Shown one piece after another: positions 1-7,162 of a stretch of DNA of 7,804 bases. The DNA comes from an uncultured Campylobacter sp. (GTDB lineage Bacteria > Campylobacterota > Campylobacteria > Campylobacterales > Campylobacteraceae): NCBI RefSeq assembly GCF_938018145.1, contig NZ_CALIII010000149.1:1-7804 (forward strand), given 5' to 3'. The notes under the pieces were generated by a model. That model saw nothing but the letters and a program-made list of their open reading frames with translations. It ran no database searches and was not told where the DNA came from. Each line of letters opens with the position of its first letter. Position 1 is the stretch's first letter. The position numbers and the translations under genes are program-made.

Positions 1-459
1 TGTCGCCACCATAAATCCAGCCACCAGCCGTCTCGGGCTCGTGCCAACTAAAAGCACGATGCCAAGGGCGATTCTGGTGTGTAGATTCCACCTTTGCATA
101 GCAAGGGCTAGCACAAAGCCGCCCATAAAAAGATAGATAGTGTCCGAAGCATACGGCGCCGCGACAACCTTAAACGCATCGACGCCTAGCACCGGAAATG
201 CCACCATCGGCACCAGGGCGGTTGCGGGCAGGGCGATAGCCTCGGTCATCCACCACGACGCCATCAGCGCGGCTACTGCGGCGACGACGGGCATGGCTTC
301 TACGTGCAGCTTTTTGCCCTTGGCCGCAGCTATGGCGATGTCTCCTGCGTTTGCGGGGAAGATTTTATAAACCCAAATCGCTAGCAAAACGCCTAGCACC
401 AGCCCGATGAGCTCGACTCGGTTTGTTCTTCTGTCTATAGGAATGTTTGGATTTGCCAT
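1..459 (-). CDS. DASS/SLC13-family sodium:anion symporter, N-terminal part (runs off left edge)
   Basis: This is the first 153 codons of an inner-membrane transporter; the rest lies beyond the left edge. The start is ATG at 459-457, with AGGAG (469-465 on the minus strand) 5 nt upstream. A hydrophobic segment lies at about residues 15-34. Next comes the stretch WWMTEAIALPATALVPM (69-85), a family hallmark, then YLFMGGFVLALAMQRWNLH (109-127), typical of divalent anion:Na+ symporters (SLC13 / CitT / SdcS type). Such proteins import dicarboxylates such as succinate, malate or fumarate, or sulfate. The substrate-contacting SNT motifs are not in the window, so the substrate cannot be chosen. Full-length members have roughly 450-500 residues. 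The gene is divergent from uvrA across a 175-nt gap and shows no functional link to it. Family assignment is firm; specificity is unknown. Confidence 0.9.
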   Translation of the reverse strand, partial: MANPNIPIDRRTNRVELIGLVLGVLLAIWVYKIFPANAGDIAIAAAKGKKLHVEAMPVVAAVAALMASWWMTEAIALPATALVPMVAFPVLGVDAFKVVAAPYASDTIYLFMGGFVLALAMQRWNLHTRIALGIVLLVGTSPRRLVAGFMVAT

Positions 460-482
460 GATAACTCCTATGCTTGGGATAA

Positions 483-491
483 TTTATAATA
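483..491 (-). promoter_or_regulatory. Candidate -10 region for the DASS transporter gene
   Basis: Reading the minus strand, TATTAT (491-486), overlapping TATAAA (488-483), follows a T-rich run and lies about 25-30 nt ahead of the AGGAG ribosome binding site. No -35 box is apparent, which is normal for Campylobacter sigma-70 promoters. The DNA is so AT-rich that other -10 placements are possible. An odd-centred palindrome, AAGCT-TAT-AGCTT (500-512), sits just upstream and could be a protein-binding site. Confidence 0.35.
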
Positions 492-559
492 CATCCAAAA
501 AGCTTATAGCTTAAAAAATTCTTTTGCTTTAAAATTGATTTTTTACTAAAGTGTTGATA

Positions 560-600
560 AAAGTAACAGCGATTTTAGTTAAAGCGATTTTGGGTATAAT
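560..600 (+). promoter_or_regulatory. uvrA promoter with consensus TATAAT -10 box
   Basis: A perfect TATAAT lies at 595-600 within TGGGTATAATG. It is preceded by T-rich patches spaced about one helical turn apart (573-576 and 588-591) and has no convincing -35 hexamer. This is the arrangement known for Campylobacter sigma-70 promoters. A start near 607 would give a leader of about 28 nt before the uvrA ATG at 635, with a weak GGAAG ribosome binding site at 625-629. No LexA-type operator was recognised. Confidence 0.75.
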
Positions 601-634
601 GACGGGTTAAAAATTTAAAATCACGGAAGCGAAA

Positions 635-3490
635 ATGAACGCAAACGACACCATAAAAATCACGGGCGCGCGCGAGCACAACCTGAAAAATTTAAACCTC
701 GAAATCCCGAAAAACAAGCTCGTAGTTTTCACCGGACTTAGCGGCAGCGGCAAGAGCACGCTAGCGTTTGACACGCTTTATGCCGAGGGGCAGCGCAGAT
801 ATATGGAGAGCCTTAGTAGCTACGCCAGACAGTTTCTAGACCGCGTAGGCAAGCCCGACGTAGATAAGATCGAAGGTCTCACGCCCGCCATCGCGATAGA
901 TCAAAAAACCACGTCCAAAAACCCGCGCTCGACTGTGGGCACGATAACGGAAATTTACGACTACCTGCGCCTCCTTTACGCTCGTATCGGTATCCAGCAC
1001 TGCCACAAGTGCGGCAAACCGATCTCTAAAATGTCGGCTAGCGATATCATAAACGAGATCCAAAAGTTGCCCCAGGGCGCTAAAGTCGTCATCTACGCTC
1101 CGCTCGTGCGCGAGAAAAAGGGCACGTGGGCGGATCTGATCGAAAATTTACGCGGCAAAGGCTACGTGCGCGCCCAGATAGACGGCGTGCAGGTGAGACT
1201 AGACGAGGAGATCGAGCTAGCTAAAACCAAAAAACATACGATAAAGCTCATCGTAGACCGCATCGTGATAGACGCGGATAATGCGCAGCGCCTAGCCCAA
1301 GACGTAGAAAAAGCGCTCGGCGAGAGCTACGGCGAGGTCGAGATCGAGATCGCAAACGCGCAGGAACTCGGGCTAAAAGAGAGCTTCATCCACTACAGCG
1401 AGCACTCGGCGTGCTTTGATTGTAAAATTTCATTTACGCCGCTTGAGCCGCTTAGCTTTAGCTTCAACTCCCCAAAAGGCGCGTGCGAGAGGTGCGACGG
1501 CCTTGGTATCAGATATAGCCTGGATCTCACCAAAGTGATCGACGAAGAAAAAAGCATCGAAGGCGGCGCGATAAAGCTGCTTTACGGCTACAACATGAGT
1601 TATTATTATAAATTTTTACTTGCTTTTTGCGAGCAAAACGGTATCGACGTAAAGCGCCCGTATGGCGAGCTTAGCGAGGACGAAAAGCGCCTTGTACTCT
1701 ACGGCAACGTAAAAGAGGTCGAGTTTTTCTGGAAGAAAAACAAGCTACTGCGCAAATTTGAAGGCGCGCTAAAAATCACGCACGGACTGCTAAAAGACTA
1801 CAAGGATTTTGACGAATACATGAGCGAAAAGGTCTGCGACGACTGCGGCGGACACAGGCTAAAGCCTCAAAGCCTAGCCGTCAAGGTCGCAGGGCGCGGT
1901 ATCGGCGAAATTTTAGATATGAGTATCGAAAACTGCACCGCGTTTTTCTCGGACGAGTCAAATTTTAGCTACCTTAGCGAATACGATAAAACGATCGCAA
2001 AGCCGATATTTAAGGAGATAAACGAGAGGCTGTTTTTCCTCTACGACGTGGGGCTGGGCTATCTATCGCTCGGACGCGACGCGCGCACGATCAGCGGCGG
2101 CGAAGCGCAGCGTATCAGGATCGCAAGCCAGATCGGATCGGGCCTTAGCGGCGTGATGTACGTGCTAGACGAGCCTAGCATCGGTCTGCACGAGCGCGAT
2201 ACGCTAAAGCTCATAAAAACGCTGCGAAATTTGCAAGCCAAAGGCAACTCCGTGATCGTAGTCGAGCACGATAAAAAGACGATCGAGGAGGCTGACTACG
2301 TCGTGGATATCGGGCCTGGAGCGGGGAAATTTGGCGGGCAGATAGTTTTTGCCGGCGACGTGAAAAGCCTGCTTGGCTCAAGCACGCAAACGGCGCTTTA
2401 CATAAACGGCGAAAAGGAAATCGACTACCAAAAAAACCGCAAAAGCGACACGTGGCTCGAGATCTCAAACGTAAATATCAATAATATCTCAAATTTAAGC
2501 GCGCGCTTTCCGCTGCGAAATTTAGTCGGTATCACGGGAGTTTCTGGCTCGGGTAAAAGCTCGCTCGTGCTGCAAACCCTGCTGCCAGAAGCCCAGGAGC
2601 AGCTAAACCGCGCCAAAAAGGTAAAAAAGGTCGCTGGGGTAAATTTGAGCGGACTAGAAAATCTAGACAAAGTGATCTACCTCGATCAAAGCCCGATCGG
2701 CCGCACTCCGCGCTCAAATCCTGCCACCTACACGGGCGTGATGGACGAGATCAGAGGACTTTTTGCGCAGACTAAGGAAGCCAAACTACGCGGCTACAAG
2801 ATCGGCAGGTTTAGCTTTAACGTCAAGGGCGGACGCTGCGAAAAGTGCCAAGGCGAGGGCGAGATCACGATCGAGATGCACTTTTTGCCCGACGTAAACG
2901 TCGTTTGCGACTCGTGCGGCGGCACCCGCTACAACGCGCAGACGCTAGAAATCCTCTACAAAGGCAAAAATATCGCCGACGTGCTAAATATGAGCATCGA
3001 CGAGGCGGTGGAGTTTTTTAAATCCGTGCCCAAAATCGCCAGCAAACTAACGACGCTGCAAGACGTGGGCCTAGGCTACATCACGCTGGGGCAAAACGCC
3101 GTGACGCTAAGCGGCGGCGAGGCGCAGCGCGTAAAGCTCGCAAAGGAACTCAGCCGCTCGGATACGGGAAATACGCTCTATATCCTCGACGAGCCGACTA
3201 CGGGGCTGCATTTCGCCGACGTCGATAGGCTCGTGCGCGTGCTGCACCATTTGGTCGATCTTGGCAACTCGGTCTTTGTCATCGAGCACAACATGGACGT
3301 CATCAAAAACTGCGACTACATCGTCGATATGGGGCCAGAAGGCGGCGCAAAGGGCGGTAAAATCATCGCCGAGGGCAGCGTAAAAGAGGTCGCTAAAAAT
3401 CATAAAAAAACGGGCAGCTATACGGGTAAATTTTTAGCCGAGGAGCTGGAAAATATGAAAAACGCGGCAAAAAAGGCGAAGAAAAAATAA
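635..3490 (+). CDS. uvrA: UvrA, excinuclease ABC subunit A
   Basis: UvrA is the dimeric cytoplasmic ATPase that finds bulky and UV-induced DNA damage and loads UvrB in nucleotide excision repair. The 951-residue protein is full length (family about 940-960) and has both ABC modules. Module one has Walker [10 protein letters not shown] (34-42), signature ISGGE (486-490) and Walker [13 protein letters not shown] (507-518). Module two has Walker [10 protein letters not shown] (635-643), signature LSGGE (825-829) and Walker [12 protein letters not shown] (848-858). Zinc ligands are intact: C260, C263, C284, C287 in the first UvrB-contact region, and C735, C738, C758, C761 in the second, next to the DNA-contacting Zn finger. 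Extra CxxC pairs occur at 123/126 and 401/404, as in many bacterial UvrAs. The tail (942-951) is lysine-rich. The start at 635 is preceded by GGAAG at 625-629. A dimer glycosylase gene follows 115 nt downstream on the same strand. Confidence 0.98.
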   Translation: MNANDTIKITGAREHNLKNLNLEIPKNKLVVFTGLSGSGKSTLAFDTLYAEGQRRYMESLSSYARQFLDRVGKPDVDKIEGLTPAIAIDQKTTSKNPRSTVGTITEIYDYLRLLYARIGIQHCHKCGKPISKMSASDIINEIQKLPQGAKVVIYAPLVREKKGTWADLIENLRGKGYVRAQIDGVQVRLDEEIELAKTKKHTIKLIVDRIVIDADNAQRLAQDVEKALGESYGEVEIEIANAQELGLKESFIHYSEHSACFDCKISFTPLEPLSFSFNSPKGACERCDGLGIRYSLDLTKVIDEEKSIEGGAIKLLYGYNMSYYYKFLLAFCEQNGIDVKRPYGELSEDEKRLVLYGNVKEVEFFWKKNKLLRKFEGALKITHGLLKDYKDFDEYMSEKVCDDCGGHRLKPQSLAVKVAGRGIGEILDMSIENCTAFFSDESNFSYLSEYDKTIAKPIFKEINERLFFLYDVGLGYLSLGRDARTISGGEAQRIRIASQIGSGLSGVMYVLDEPSIGLHERDTLKLIKTLRNLQAKGNSVIVVEHDKKTIEEADYVVDIGPGAGKFGGQIVFAGDVKSLLGSSTQTALYINGEKEIDYQKNRKSDTWLEISNVNINNISNLSARFPLRNLVGITGVSGSGKSSLVLQTLLPEAQEQLNRAKKVKKVAGVNLSGLENLDKVIYLDQSPIGRTPRSNPATYTGVMDEIRGLFAQTKEAKLRGYKIGRFSFNVKGGRCEKCQGEGEITIEMHFLPDVNVVCDSCGGTRYNAQTLEILYKGKNIADVLNMSIDEAVEFFKSVPKIASKLTTLQDVGLGYITLGQNAVTLSGGEAQRVKLAKELSRSDTGNTLYILDEPTTGLHFADVDRLVRVLHHLVDLGNSVFVIEHNMDVIKNCDYIVDMGPEGGAKGGKIIAEGSVKEVAKNHKKTGSYTGKFLAEELENMKNAAKKAKKK

Positions 3491-3513
3491 GAACTTTGAG
3501 AAGTTTGTAACGA

Positions 3514-3585
3514 ATCAAATTTGCGGTAAAAATTTGATGGTTTGCGGGCTAAACCGCGCCAAATTTAGCCCGCAAAAACCGCGGT
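3514..3585 (+). promoter_or_regulatory. Two tandem perfect stem-loops with complementary loops, between uvrA and the glycosylase gene
   Basis: Stem-loop 1 has 9-bp perfect arms, ATCAAATTT (3514-3522) and AAATTTGAT (3530-3538), around the loop GCGGTAA. Stem-loop 2 has 13-bp perfect arms, TTTGCGGGCTAAA (3541-3553) and TTTAGCCCGCAAA (3564-3576), around a 10-nt loop beginning CCGCG. Loop 1 GCGGT (3523-3527) is complementary to ACCGC (3553-3557) at loop 2, and the self-complementary ACCGCGGT (3578-3585) could pair with either. Neither stem is followed by a T tract on the plus strand, so this is not a standard intrinsic terminator. It sits just before the AAAGG ribosome binding site (3596-3600) of the next gene. 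A role in processing, stability or translation of the downstream message is inference. The inverted repeats are seen directly. Confidence 0.55.
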
Positions 3586-3605
3586 AAATTTAACGAAAGG
3601 CAAAA

Positions 3606-4046
3606 ATGAGGCTTTGGACGATAAGCTTTAAATATCTCGACGCAAAGGGGCTAGTCGCACTTTGGCGAGAGGCGCTGCTAGCAAAAAACGTGCTGGCTGG
3701 ACTTACCAAGGGCTACAAAAATCACCCGCAGCTTGACCGCTTTTACGCGCACGAAAACGCGTGTGAAGCGATAAATGCATATCTGGCGGATGTTTATGCG
3801 CAGGCCTGCGCTCGCGGCTATAAATTTGACGTGGCTAAGGTGGGCGAATTTGACGAGCGAAATTTAGCCAAAATAGCCGTCACTCGCGGGCAGATAGAGT
3901 ATGAATTCGCATTTTTGCAAGAGAAATTAAAATCGCGCGACGTCAAGGCTTACGAGCGAAATTTAAGCGTAAAAAATATAGAAATCGCGAGTATCTTTAA
4001 AGAAGTTGACGGCGGGATAGAGCCGTGGGAGAAGGTGAAAATTTAG
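3606..4046 (+). CDS. Pyrimidine dimer DNA glycosylase / T4 endonuclease V-like protein
   Basis: This 146-residue protein belongs to the family of T4 endonuclease V (DenV), which recognises cyclobutane pyrimidine dimers, cuts the glycosidic bond of the 5' pyrimidine and then nicks the abasic site. Family signatures visible are MRLW at the start, YLDAKGLVALWREALLA (10-26), TKGYKNHPQL (about 34-43) and VTRGQIEYEF near residues 97-106. Against the remembered T4 enzyme numbered without its initiator Met, the N-terminus aligns without gaps: R2, R21 and the catalytic glutamate E22 all coincide. Residue 25 is Leu where T4 has Arg. The ATG has AAAGG 5 nt upstream. Length fits bacterial members. It lies 115 nt downstream of uvrA on the same strand with no clear promoter of its own, so co-transcription is plausible. 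Family assignment is good; activity is inferred from the family. Confidence 0.85.
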   Translation: MRLWTISFKYLDAKGLVALWREALLAKNVLAGLTKGYKNHPQLDRFYAHENACEAINAYLADVYAQACARGYKFDVAKVGEFDERNLAKIAVTRGQIEYEFAFLQEKLKSRDVKAYERNLSVKNIEIASIFKEVDGGIEPWEKVKI

Positions 4047-4429
4047 CGCCGTTTCGCACGTGGTTTGGCTTGCTTGGGTAAATTTGATTAGTAAAAACGC
4101 TAACATATTACGTTGGTTACCCTAAATTTGATTCAAAAACAGTGAAGCTAAATTTGCGACAGGCGGCGATTTTGCCAATATTTGCGGCAAATTTCGAGCG
4201 TTAAATTTGGGTATTTAAAATGCCGTAAAATAGCGCAAATTTGGCGCTAGGCCGATACGCGGCTTTAGGCGAGCAAATTTGATTTTGCGTTTCGGCGATG
4301 TATGGACGGTAAGATAAAAATCTCGCACGAACAGCGTTGCTGTAAAATTTACGAGCTAGCGCAGGTGTTTGCTAAATTTAGCGTTTAAAATTTGACGGCA
4401 AATTTAAAGGACGAAATAGTCAAATTTAA
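4047..4429. other. Non-coding stretch downstream of the glycosylase gene, rich in AAATTT and small inverted repeats
   Basis: No convincing gene is seen. The stretch holds many AAATTT hexamers and an 11-nt direct repeat, TAAATTTGATT, at 4079-4089 and 4123-4133, next to inverted GGGTAA (4076-4081) and TTACCC (4117-4122). It also holds a hairpin TTTGCC/GGCAAA (4171-4176, 4186-4191), a hairpin TAGCGC/GCGCTA with a 7-nt loop (4231-4249), and the inverted pair AAATTTGAC (4388-4396) and GTCAAATTT (4419-4427). A 28-codon open frame at 4302-4388 has no ribosome binding site. The stretch may be decayed sequence plus the 3' untranslated region of the uvrA-side transcript. Confidence 0.5.
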
Positions 4430-4474
4430 AAAGGCGAACCCGGCGTTATTTCCGCCAAATTCGCCTTTGTTTTT
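4430..4474. terminator. Bidirectional intrinsic terminator between convergent genes
   Basis: Arms AAAGGCGAA (4430-4438) and TTCGCCTTT (4460-4468) pair perfectly over 9 bp. An inner helix GGCG/CGCC (4442-4445, 4453-4456) closes a short loop. On the plus strand the stem is followed by G and five Ts (4470-4474). On the minus strand it is followed by TTTTTAAATTT. It therefore suits both the plus-strand glycosylase transcript and the minus-strand fhs transcript, whose stop codon is 60 nt away. Confidence 0.85.
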
Positions 4475-4534
4475 CAAAAAACTTCGCCGACCGATCAAAA
4501 TTTTACGTTCAAATTCGACGGATCATAGCTCGTT

Positions 4535-6163
4535 TTACTCCGCTTTCATCTGCTCGGCAGCAGGTACTTTTGGCAGTCCCGGCATCAGCATCGTTGATCC
4601 GCTAACCGCCACGATAAAGCCCGCTCCCCCGCGGATCTCAAGCGCGCTAACCTCGAAGCTAAAGCCCTTCGGTCGTCCTAGCAGCTTAGCGTCCGAGCTA
4701 AAGCTATACTGCGTTTTTGCGACGCAAACTGGCAAGCTGTCAAAGCCTAGGCGCGAAATCTCGGCTAGATCCTCCTGCGCGCGCGGGCTAAAGACGACGT
4801 CTTTGGCGCCGTAAATTTTAGTCGCGATCTTTTCGATCTTGGTTTTGACGGGGTCGGCGGGCTCATACGTGAAGTTTATCTCGCGAGCCGGTTTTTCGCA
4901 GATTTGCGCGACTTTTTTGGCTAGATCTTCCGTACCGGCGCTTCCTTTTAAAAAGCCCTCGCACACGCTAAACTCGGCCCCTGACTCCTCGCAAAGAGCG
5001 CGCACGTGGGCGATCTCGTCGTCCGAGTCCGCGGCAAATTTATTTAGCGCGACGATGACGTTTTGGTTGAAATTTTTTAGATTTTCTATGTGGGCTTTTA
5101 GGTTTTCGCCGCCTAGCTTTAGCGCGTCCAAATTTGGCTGCGAGATGCCGTCTTTATCGCATCCGCCGTTATATTTTAGCGAGCGGATGGTGCTTACTAG
5201 CACGACGCATTTTGGCGCGAGGCCCGCGGTGCGGCACTTGATATCGAGGAACTTTTGCGCTCCTAGCTCAGCGCCAAATCCCGCTTCGGTCACGACGTAG
5301 CCCGCTAAATTTAGCGCCGTTTTGGTCGCGATCACGCTGTTGCAGCCGTGCGCGATGTTTGCAAACGGTCCGCCGTGGATGAGCACCGGCGTGCCCTCGA
5401 GCGTCTGCACGAGGTTTGGTTTTATCGCCTCTTTTAGCAGGACGCAGACGGCATCGGCGCAGTTTAGGGATTTTGCGCGCACGAGGCCGCCCTCTTTATC
5501 GTAGGCGACGACGATGTTTTCGACGCGCTCTTTTAGATTTTTTAGGTCGGTCGCTAGGCACAGGATCGCCATTATTTCGCTAGCGGCGGTGATTACGAAG
5601 CCGTCCTTGCGGGTAAATTTATTGCTCTTTTCAAGGCCGATTTCTATCTCTCTTAGCGAGCGGTCGTTCATATCCATGCAGCGTTTGAAAACGACGCGCG
5701 CAGGGTCGATATTTAGGGCGTTGCCGTGGTGGATGTGGTTATCTAGCATCGCCGCGATGAGGTTATTTGCCGAGGTGATAGCGTGAAAGTCGCCGTTAAA
5801 GTGCAGGTTGATATCCTCGCTAGGCGTCACTTGCGAGTATCCGCCGCCCGTCGCTCCGCCTTTTATACCAAAAACCGGCCCAAGGCTAGGCTCTCTAAGC
5901 GCGGCGCACACGCGTTTGCCGATACGCGCTAAGCCGTCAGATAGCCCCACGGTTACGGTCGTTTTGCCCTCTCCGTACGGCGTCGGGTTGGTCGCGGTAA
6001 CTAGGATGAGATTTGCGCCGGGCGCGCTACCTAGTCGCGGTTCTATCTTGGCTTTTAGCTTGCCAAAGGTATCTAGCGCCTCCTCGCCTAGCCCCAGTTT
6101 TGCGCCGATTTTTACGATATTTTGCGGCTTTGCGCTCGCTTCTATTTCTCTGTCGCTTAGCAT
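4535..6163 (-). CDS. fhs: Formate-tetrahydrofolate ligase (10-formyl-THF synthetase)
   Basis: Fhs is a cytoplasmic enzyme that joins formate to tetrahydrofolate using ATP, giving 10-formyl-THF for purine synthesis and initiator-tRNA formylation. The 542-residue protein is full length (family about 550-560). The P-loop is TPYGEGKTT (61-69); most homologues I know have Ala where this has Tyr63. Strong family blocks follow: REPSLGPVFGIKGGATGGGY (90-109), EDINLHFNGDFHAI (116-129), DNHIHHGN (141-148), HGGPFANIAHGCNS (263-276) and the C-terminal MPGLPKVPAAE (527-537). The start ATG (6163-6161) has AAGGA 6 nt upstream. The gene is monocistronic as far as visible: divergent from the DJ-1/PfpI gene and convergent with the glycosylase gene, with a terminator downstream. 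In this group it may let formate, abundant in an anaerobic niche, feed C1 metabolism alongside FolD, but FolD is not in the window. Confidence 0.97.
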   Translation of the reverse strand: MLSDREIEASAKPQNIVKIGAKLGLGEEALDTFGKLKAKIEPRLGSAPGANLILVTATNPTPYGEGKTTVTVGLSDGLARIGKRVCAALREPSLGPVFGIKGGATGGGYSQVTPSEDINLHFNGDFHAITSANNLIAAMLDNHIHHGNALNIDPARVVFKRCMDMNDRSLREIEIGLEKSNKFTRKDGFVITAASEIMAILCLATDLKNLKERVENIVVAYDKEGGLVRAKSLNCADAVCVLLKEAIKPNLVQTLEGTPVLIHGGPFANIAHGCNSVIATKTALNLAGYVVTEAGFGAELGAQKFLDIKCRTAGLAPKCVVLVSTIRSLKYNGGCDKDGISQPNLDALKLGGENLKAHIENLKNFNQNVIVALNKFAADSDDEIAHVRALCEESGAEFSVCEGFLKGSAGTEDLAKKVAQICEKPAREINFTYEPADPVKTKIEKIATKIYGAKDVVFSPRAQEDLAEISRLGFDSLPVCVAKTQYSFSSDAKLLGRPKGFSFEVSALEIRGGAGFIVAVSGSTMLMPGLPKVPAAEQMKAE

Positions 6164-6201
6164 CGTCTTTCCTTAAAAATTTGATTTAAAATGATTTTGT
6201 A

Positions 6202-6221
6202 ATTTTACCTCGCAAATGCGA
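6202..6221 (-). promoter_or_regulatory. Candidate fhs promoter with an adjacent small palindrome
   Basis: On the minus strand, TAAAAT (6207-6202) forms a plausible -10 box about 38 nt ahead of the fhs ATG, with a T-rich stretch upstream and no obvious -35 box. The short inverted repeat TCGCA-AA-TGCGA (6210-6221) abuts it and could be an operator. The sequence gives no evidence for a particular regulator. Confidence 0.4.
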
Positions 6222-6253
6222 AAAATCTCATTAAATTTTAGCCGCTCGTAATC

Positions 6254-6291
6254 AAATTTGGGCTAAATTTGAAACTAAATTTGACAAAGGA
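6254..6291 (+). promoter_or_regulatory. Upstream region of the DJ-1/PfpI gene: three phased AAATTTG repeats and the ribosome binding site
   Basis: AAATTTG occurs at 6254-6260, 6265-6271 and 6277-6283, spaced 11 and 12 nt apart, roughly one helical turn. AAAGGA (6286-6291) follows as ribosome binding site. That site is 5 nt from ATG 6297 but only 2 nt from GTG 6294, so it favours ATG. Phased A/T tracts tend to bend DNA. One of them (CTAAATTTG) may also serve as a -10 element, but no clean TATAAT is present. Confidence 0.4.
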
Positions 6292-6296
6292 TCGTG

Positions 6297-6893
6297 ATGA
6301 AGGCGGTGAATGTTTTGCTGTTTGAGGGATTTACGACGATGGACGCGCTAGGACCCGCCGAGGCGCTATCTCGGGCGCTGGATGGTGGGCGAAAGTGCTA
6401 CGAGATAGAGTATTTCTCGGCTACCGGCGGGCTTGTGGGCGGCAGTTCGAACGCCAAAATTTGGACGCGAAAGCTAGATGAGATAGCTAAATTTGACATT
6501 TTGATAGTGCCGGGCGGTTTTGCGGCTAGGGAGCTTGTGCACGAGGCCGAGTTTATTACAGCTCTAGATGAGCTAGCGCGCAGACACGAGTACGTGATCG
6601 CGGTATGCACGGGCTCGGTTTTGCTAGCTAAAACTGGACTTTTGGACGGCGTGGAGGCCACAAGTAACAAGCTATCATGGCAGTGGGTGACCTCAGAGGC
6701 TCCTAGCGTGCGCTGGATACGCGCGGCCAGGTGGTGCGTTAGCGGGAAATTTTACACTAGCTCGGGCGTGAGCGCTGGTATCGACGCGGCTCTGGGTTTT
6801 ATCGCGGATATGCACGGGCGGGACGAAGCGCAGAGGATCGCTCGGACGATGGAGTATGTCTACAATAGCGACAAAAACGCGGATTTGTTTTAA
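6297..6893 (+). CDS. DJ-1/PfpI superfamily protein, isonitrile hydratase-like
   Basis: This 198-residue protein has a complete class I glutamine amidotransferase-like (DJ-1/PfpI) fold. VNVLLFEGFTTMDALGPAE (4-22) resembles the start of isonitrile hydratase InhA, with D16 at the position of its catalytic aspartate. VPGGF (71-75) and the nucleophile elbow AVCTGSVLLAKTGLLDG (102-118) put the reactive cysteine at C104. ATSNKLSWQWV (121-131) and TSSGVSAGIDAALGF (about 159-173) are further family blocks. Members range from isonitrile hydratases to stress-related deglycase or chaperone candidates, so the substrate cannot be stated. ATG 6297 is preferred over GTG 6294 because AAAGGA lies 5 nt before it. 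The gene is divergent from fhs. Its last 14 codons and 3' flank recur at 7613-7715. The tail reads EYVYNSD, whereas the second copy has EYVWNSD, which I recall as the commoner form. Confidence 0.9.
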   Translation: MKAVNVLLFEGFTTMDALGPAEALSRALDGGRKCYEIEYFSATGGLVGGSSNAKIWTRKLDEIAKFDILIVPGGFAARELVHEAEFITALDELARRHEYVIAVCTGSVLLAKTGLLDGVEATSNKLSWQWVTSEAPSVRWIRAARWCVSGKFYTSSGVSAGIDAALGFIADMHGRDEAQRIARTMEYVYNSDKNADLF

Positions 6894-6950
6894 AATTTAG
6901 CTTGCGGCGGTCGCTAAAATTGAGTGCTAAATTTAAGCCTAGTCAAATTT
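6848..6950 (+). repeat. Direct repeat, copy 1: 3' end of the DJ-1/PfpI gene plus downstream flank
   Basis: Aligned by eye with 7613-7715, this 103-nt segment matches without gaps, with 10 mismatches (about 90% identity). It covers the last 14 codons and stop of the gene and 57 nt of non-coding flank. Similarity falls off on both sides, though a fragment past the right end (GGCACCGTGCC against CGCCGCACGCC) may be a remnant. The two copies start 765 nt apart. Confidence 0.9.
6893..6921 (+). terminator. Stem-loop overlapping the DJ-1/PfpI stop codon (weak terminator candidate)
   Basis: AAATTTAGC (6893-6901) pairs with GCTAAAATT (6913-6921) with a single A-A mismatch, closing an 11-nt loop TTGCGGCGGTC. 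The stem begins at the last base of the stop codon. There is no following T run, so termination is uncertain. The same structure is kept in the second repeat copy at 7658-7686. Confidence 0.4.
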
Positions 6951-7162
6951 CGAGGCACCGTGCCTAAAAGATGCTGGAAAAACGAATTTACAAAATTAGC
7001 CGTTTAAAAGCACGGGTATAAAAAGAGCAAATTTAGTCTGATATTCGGAGGGCTTCCAAATTTACGGCAAAAAAGCAAATAATCCAAAACAATGCAAATT
7101 TTACTGCCAAAAATCGCGAATTTTATAAATTTAGCGGTTTTGGGCGACAGACTTATCGCCGT
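6922..7162. other. Non-coding stretch between the DJ-1/PfpI gene and the small membrane-protein gene
   Basis: The first 29 bases are the end of repeat copy 1. The near-perfect palindrome AGGCAC-C-GTGCCT lies at 6953-6965. A weak stem GGCGA/TCGCC (7143-7147, 7156-7160) lies just beyond the stop of the minus-strand membrane-protein gene, without a T tract. The rest is AT-rich sequence with scattered AAATTT, and no open frame in it has a ribosome binding site or recognisable content. Confidence 0.5.

Noticed and set aside
140..370. Plus-strand open frame opposite the DASS transporter
   Set aside because: It lies wholly antisense to a well-supported transporter gene, lacks a ribosome binding site and has low-complexity Ala/Thr/Ser content typical of a shadow frame.
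554..559. TTGATA as the -35 box of the uvrA promoter
   Set aside because: It lies 35 nt from the TATAAT box instead of about 17, so it cannot be the matching -35 element.
836..3403. Several minus-strand open frames of 60-100 codons across uvrA
   Set aside because: All lie inside the intact uvrA gene, have no ribosome binding sites or family content, and arise from its GC-rich codon pattern.
3541..3576. 13-bp inverted repeat as an ordinary Rho-independent terminator for uvrA
   Set aside because: On the plus strand the stem is followed by AAAACCGCGG, not by a T tract, so the standard terminator layout is missing.
4392..6176. Plus-strand open frames of 60-150 codons opposite fhs
   Set aside because: They are antisense to a complete, strongly conserved fhs. 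The one at 4392 also runs through the terminator hairpin.
6294..6296. GTG as start of the DJ-1/PfpI protein
   Set aside because: It is only 2 nt from the AAAGGA ribosome binding site; the adjacent ATG at 6297 has proper 5-nt spacing and gives the usual N-terminus.
6398..6670. Minus-strand open frame opposite the DJ-1/PfpI gene
   Set aside because: It is antisense to a complete family member and has no start signal.
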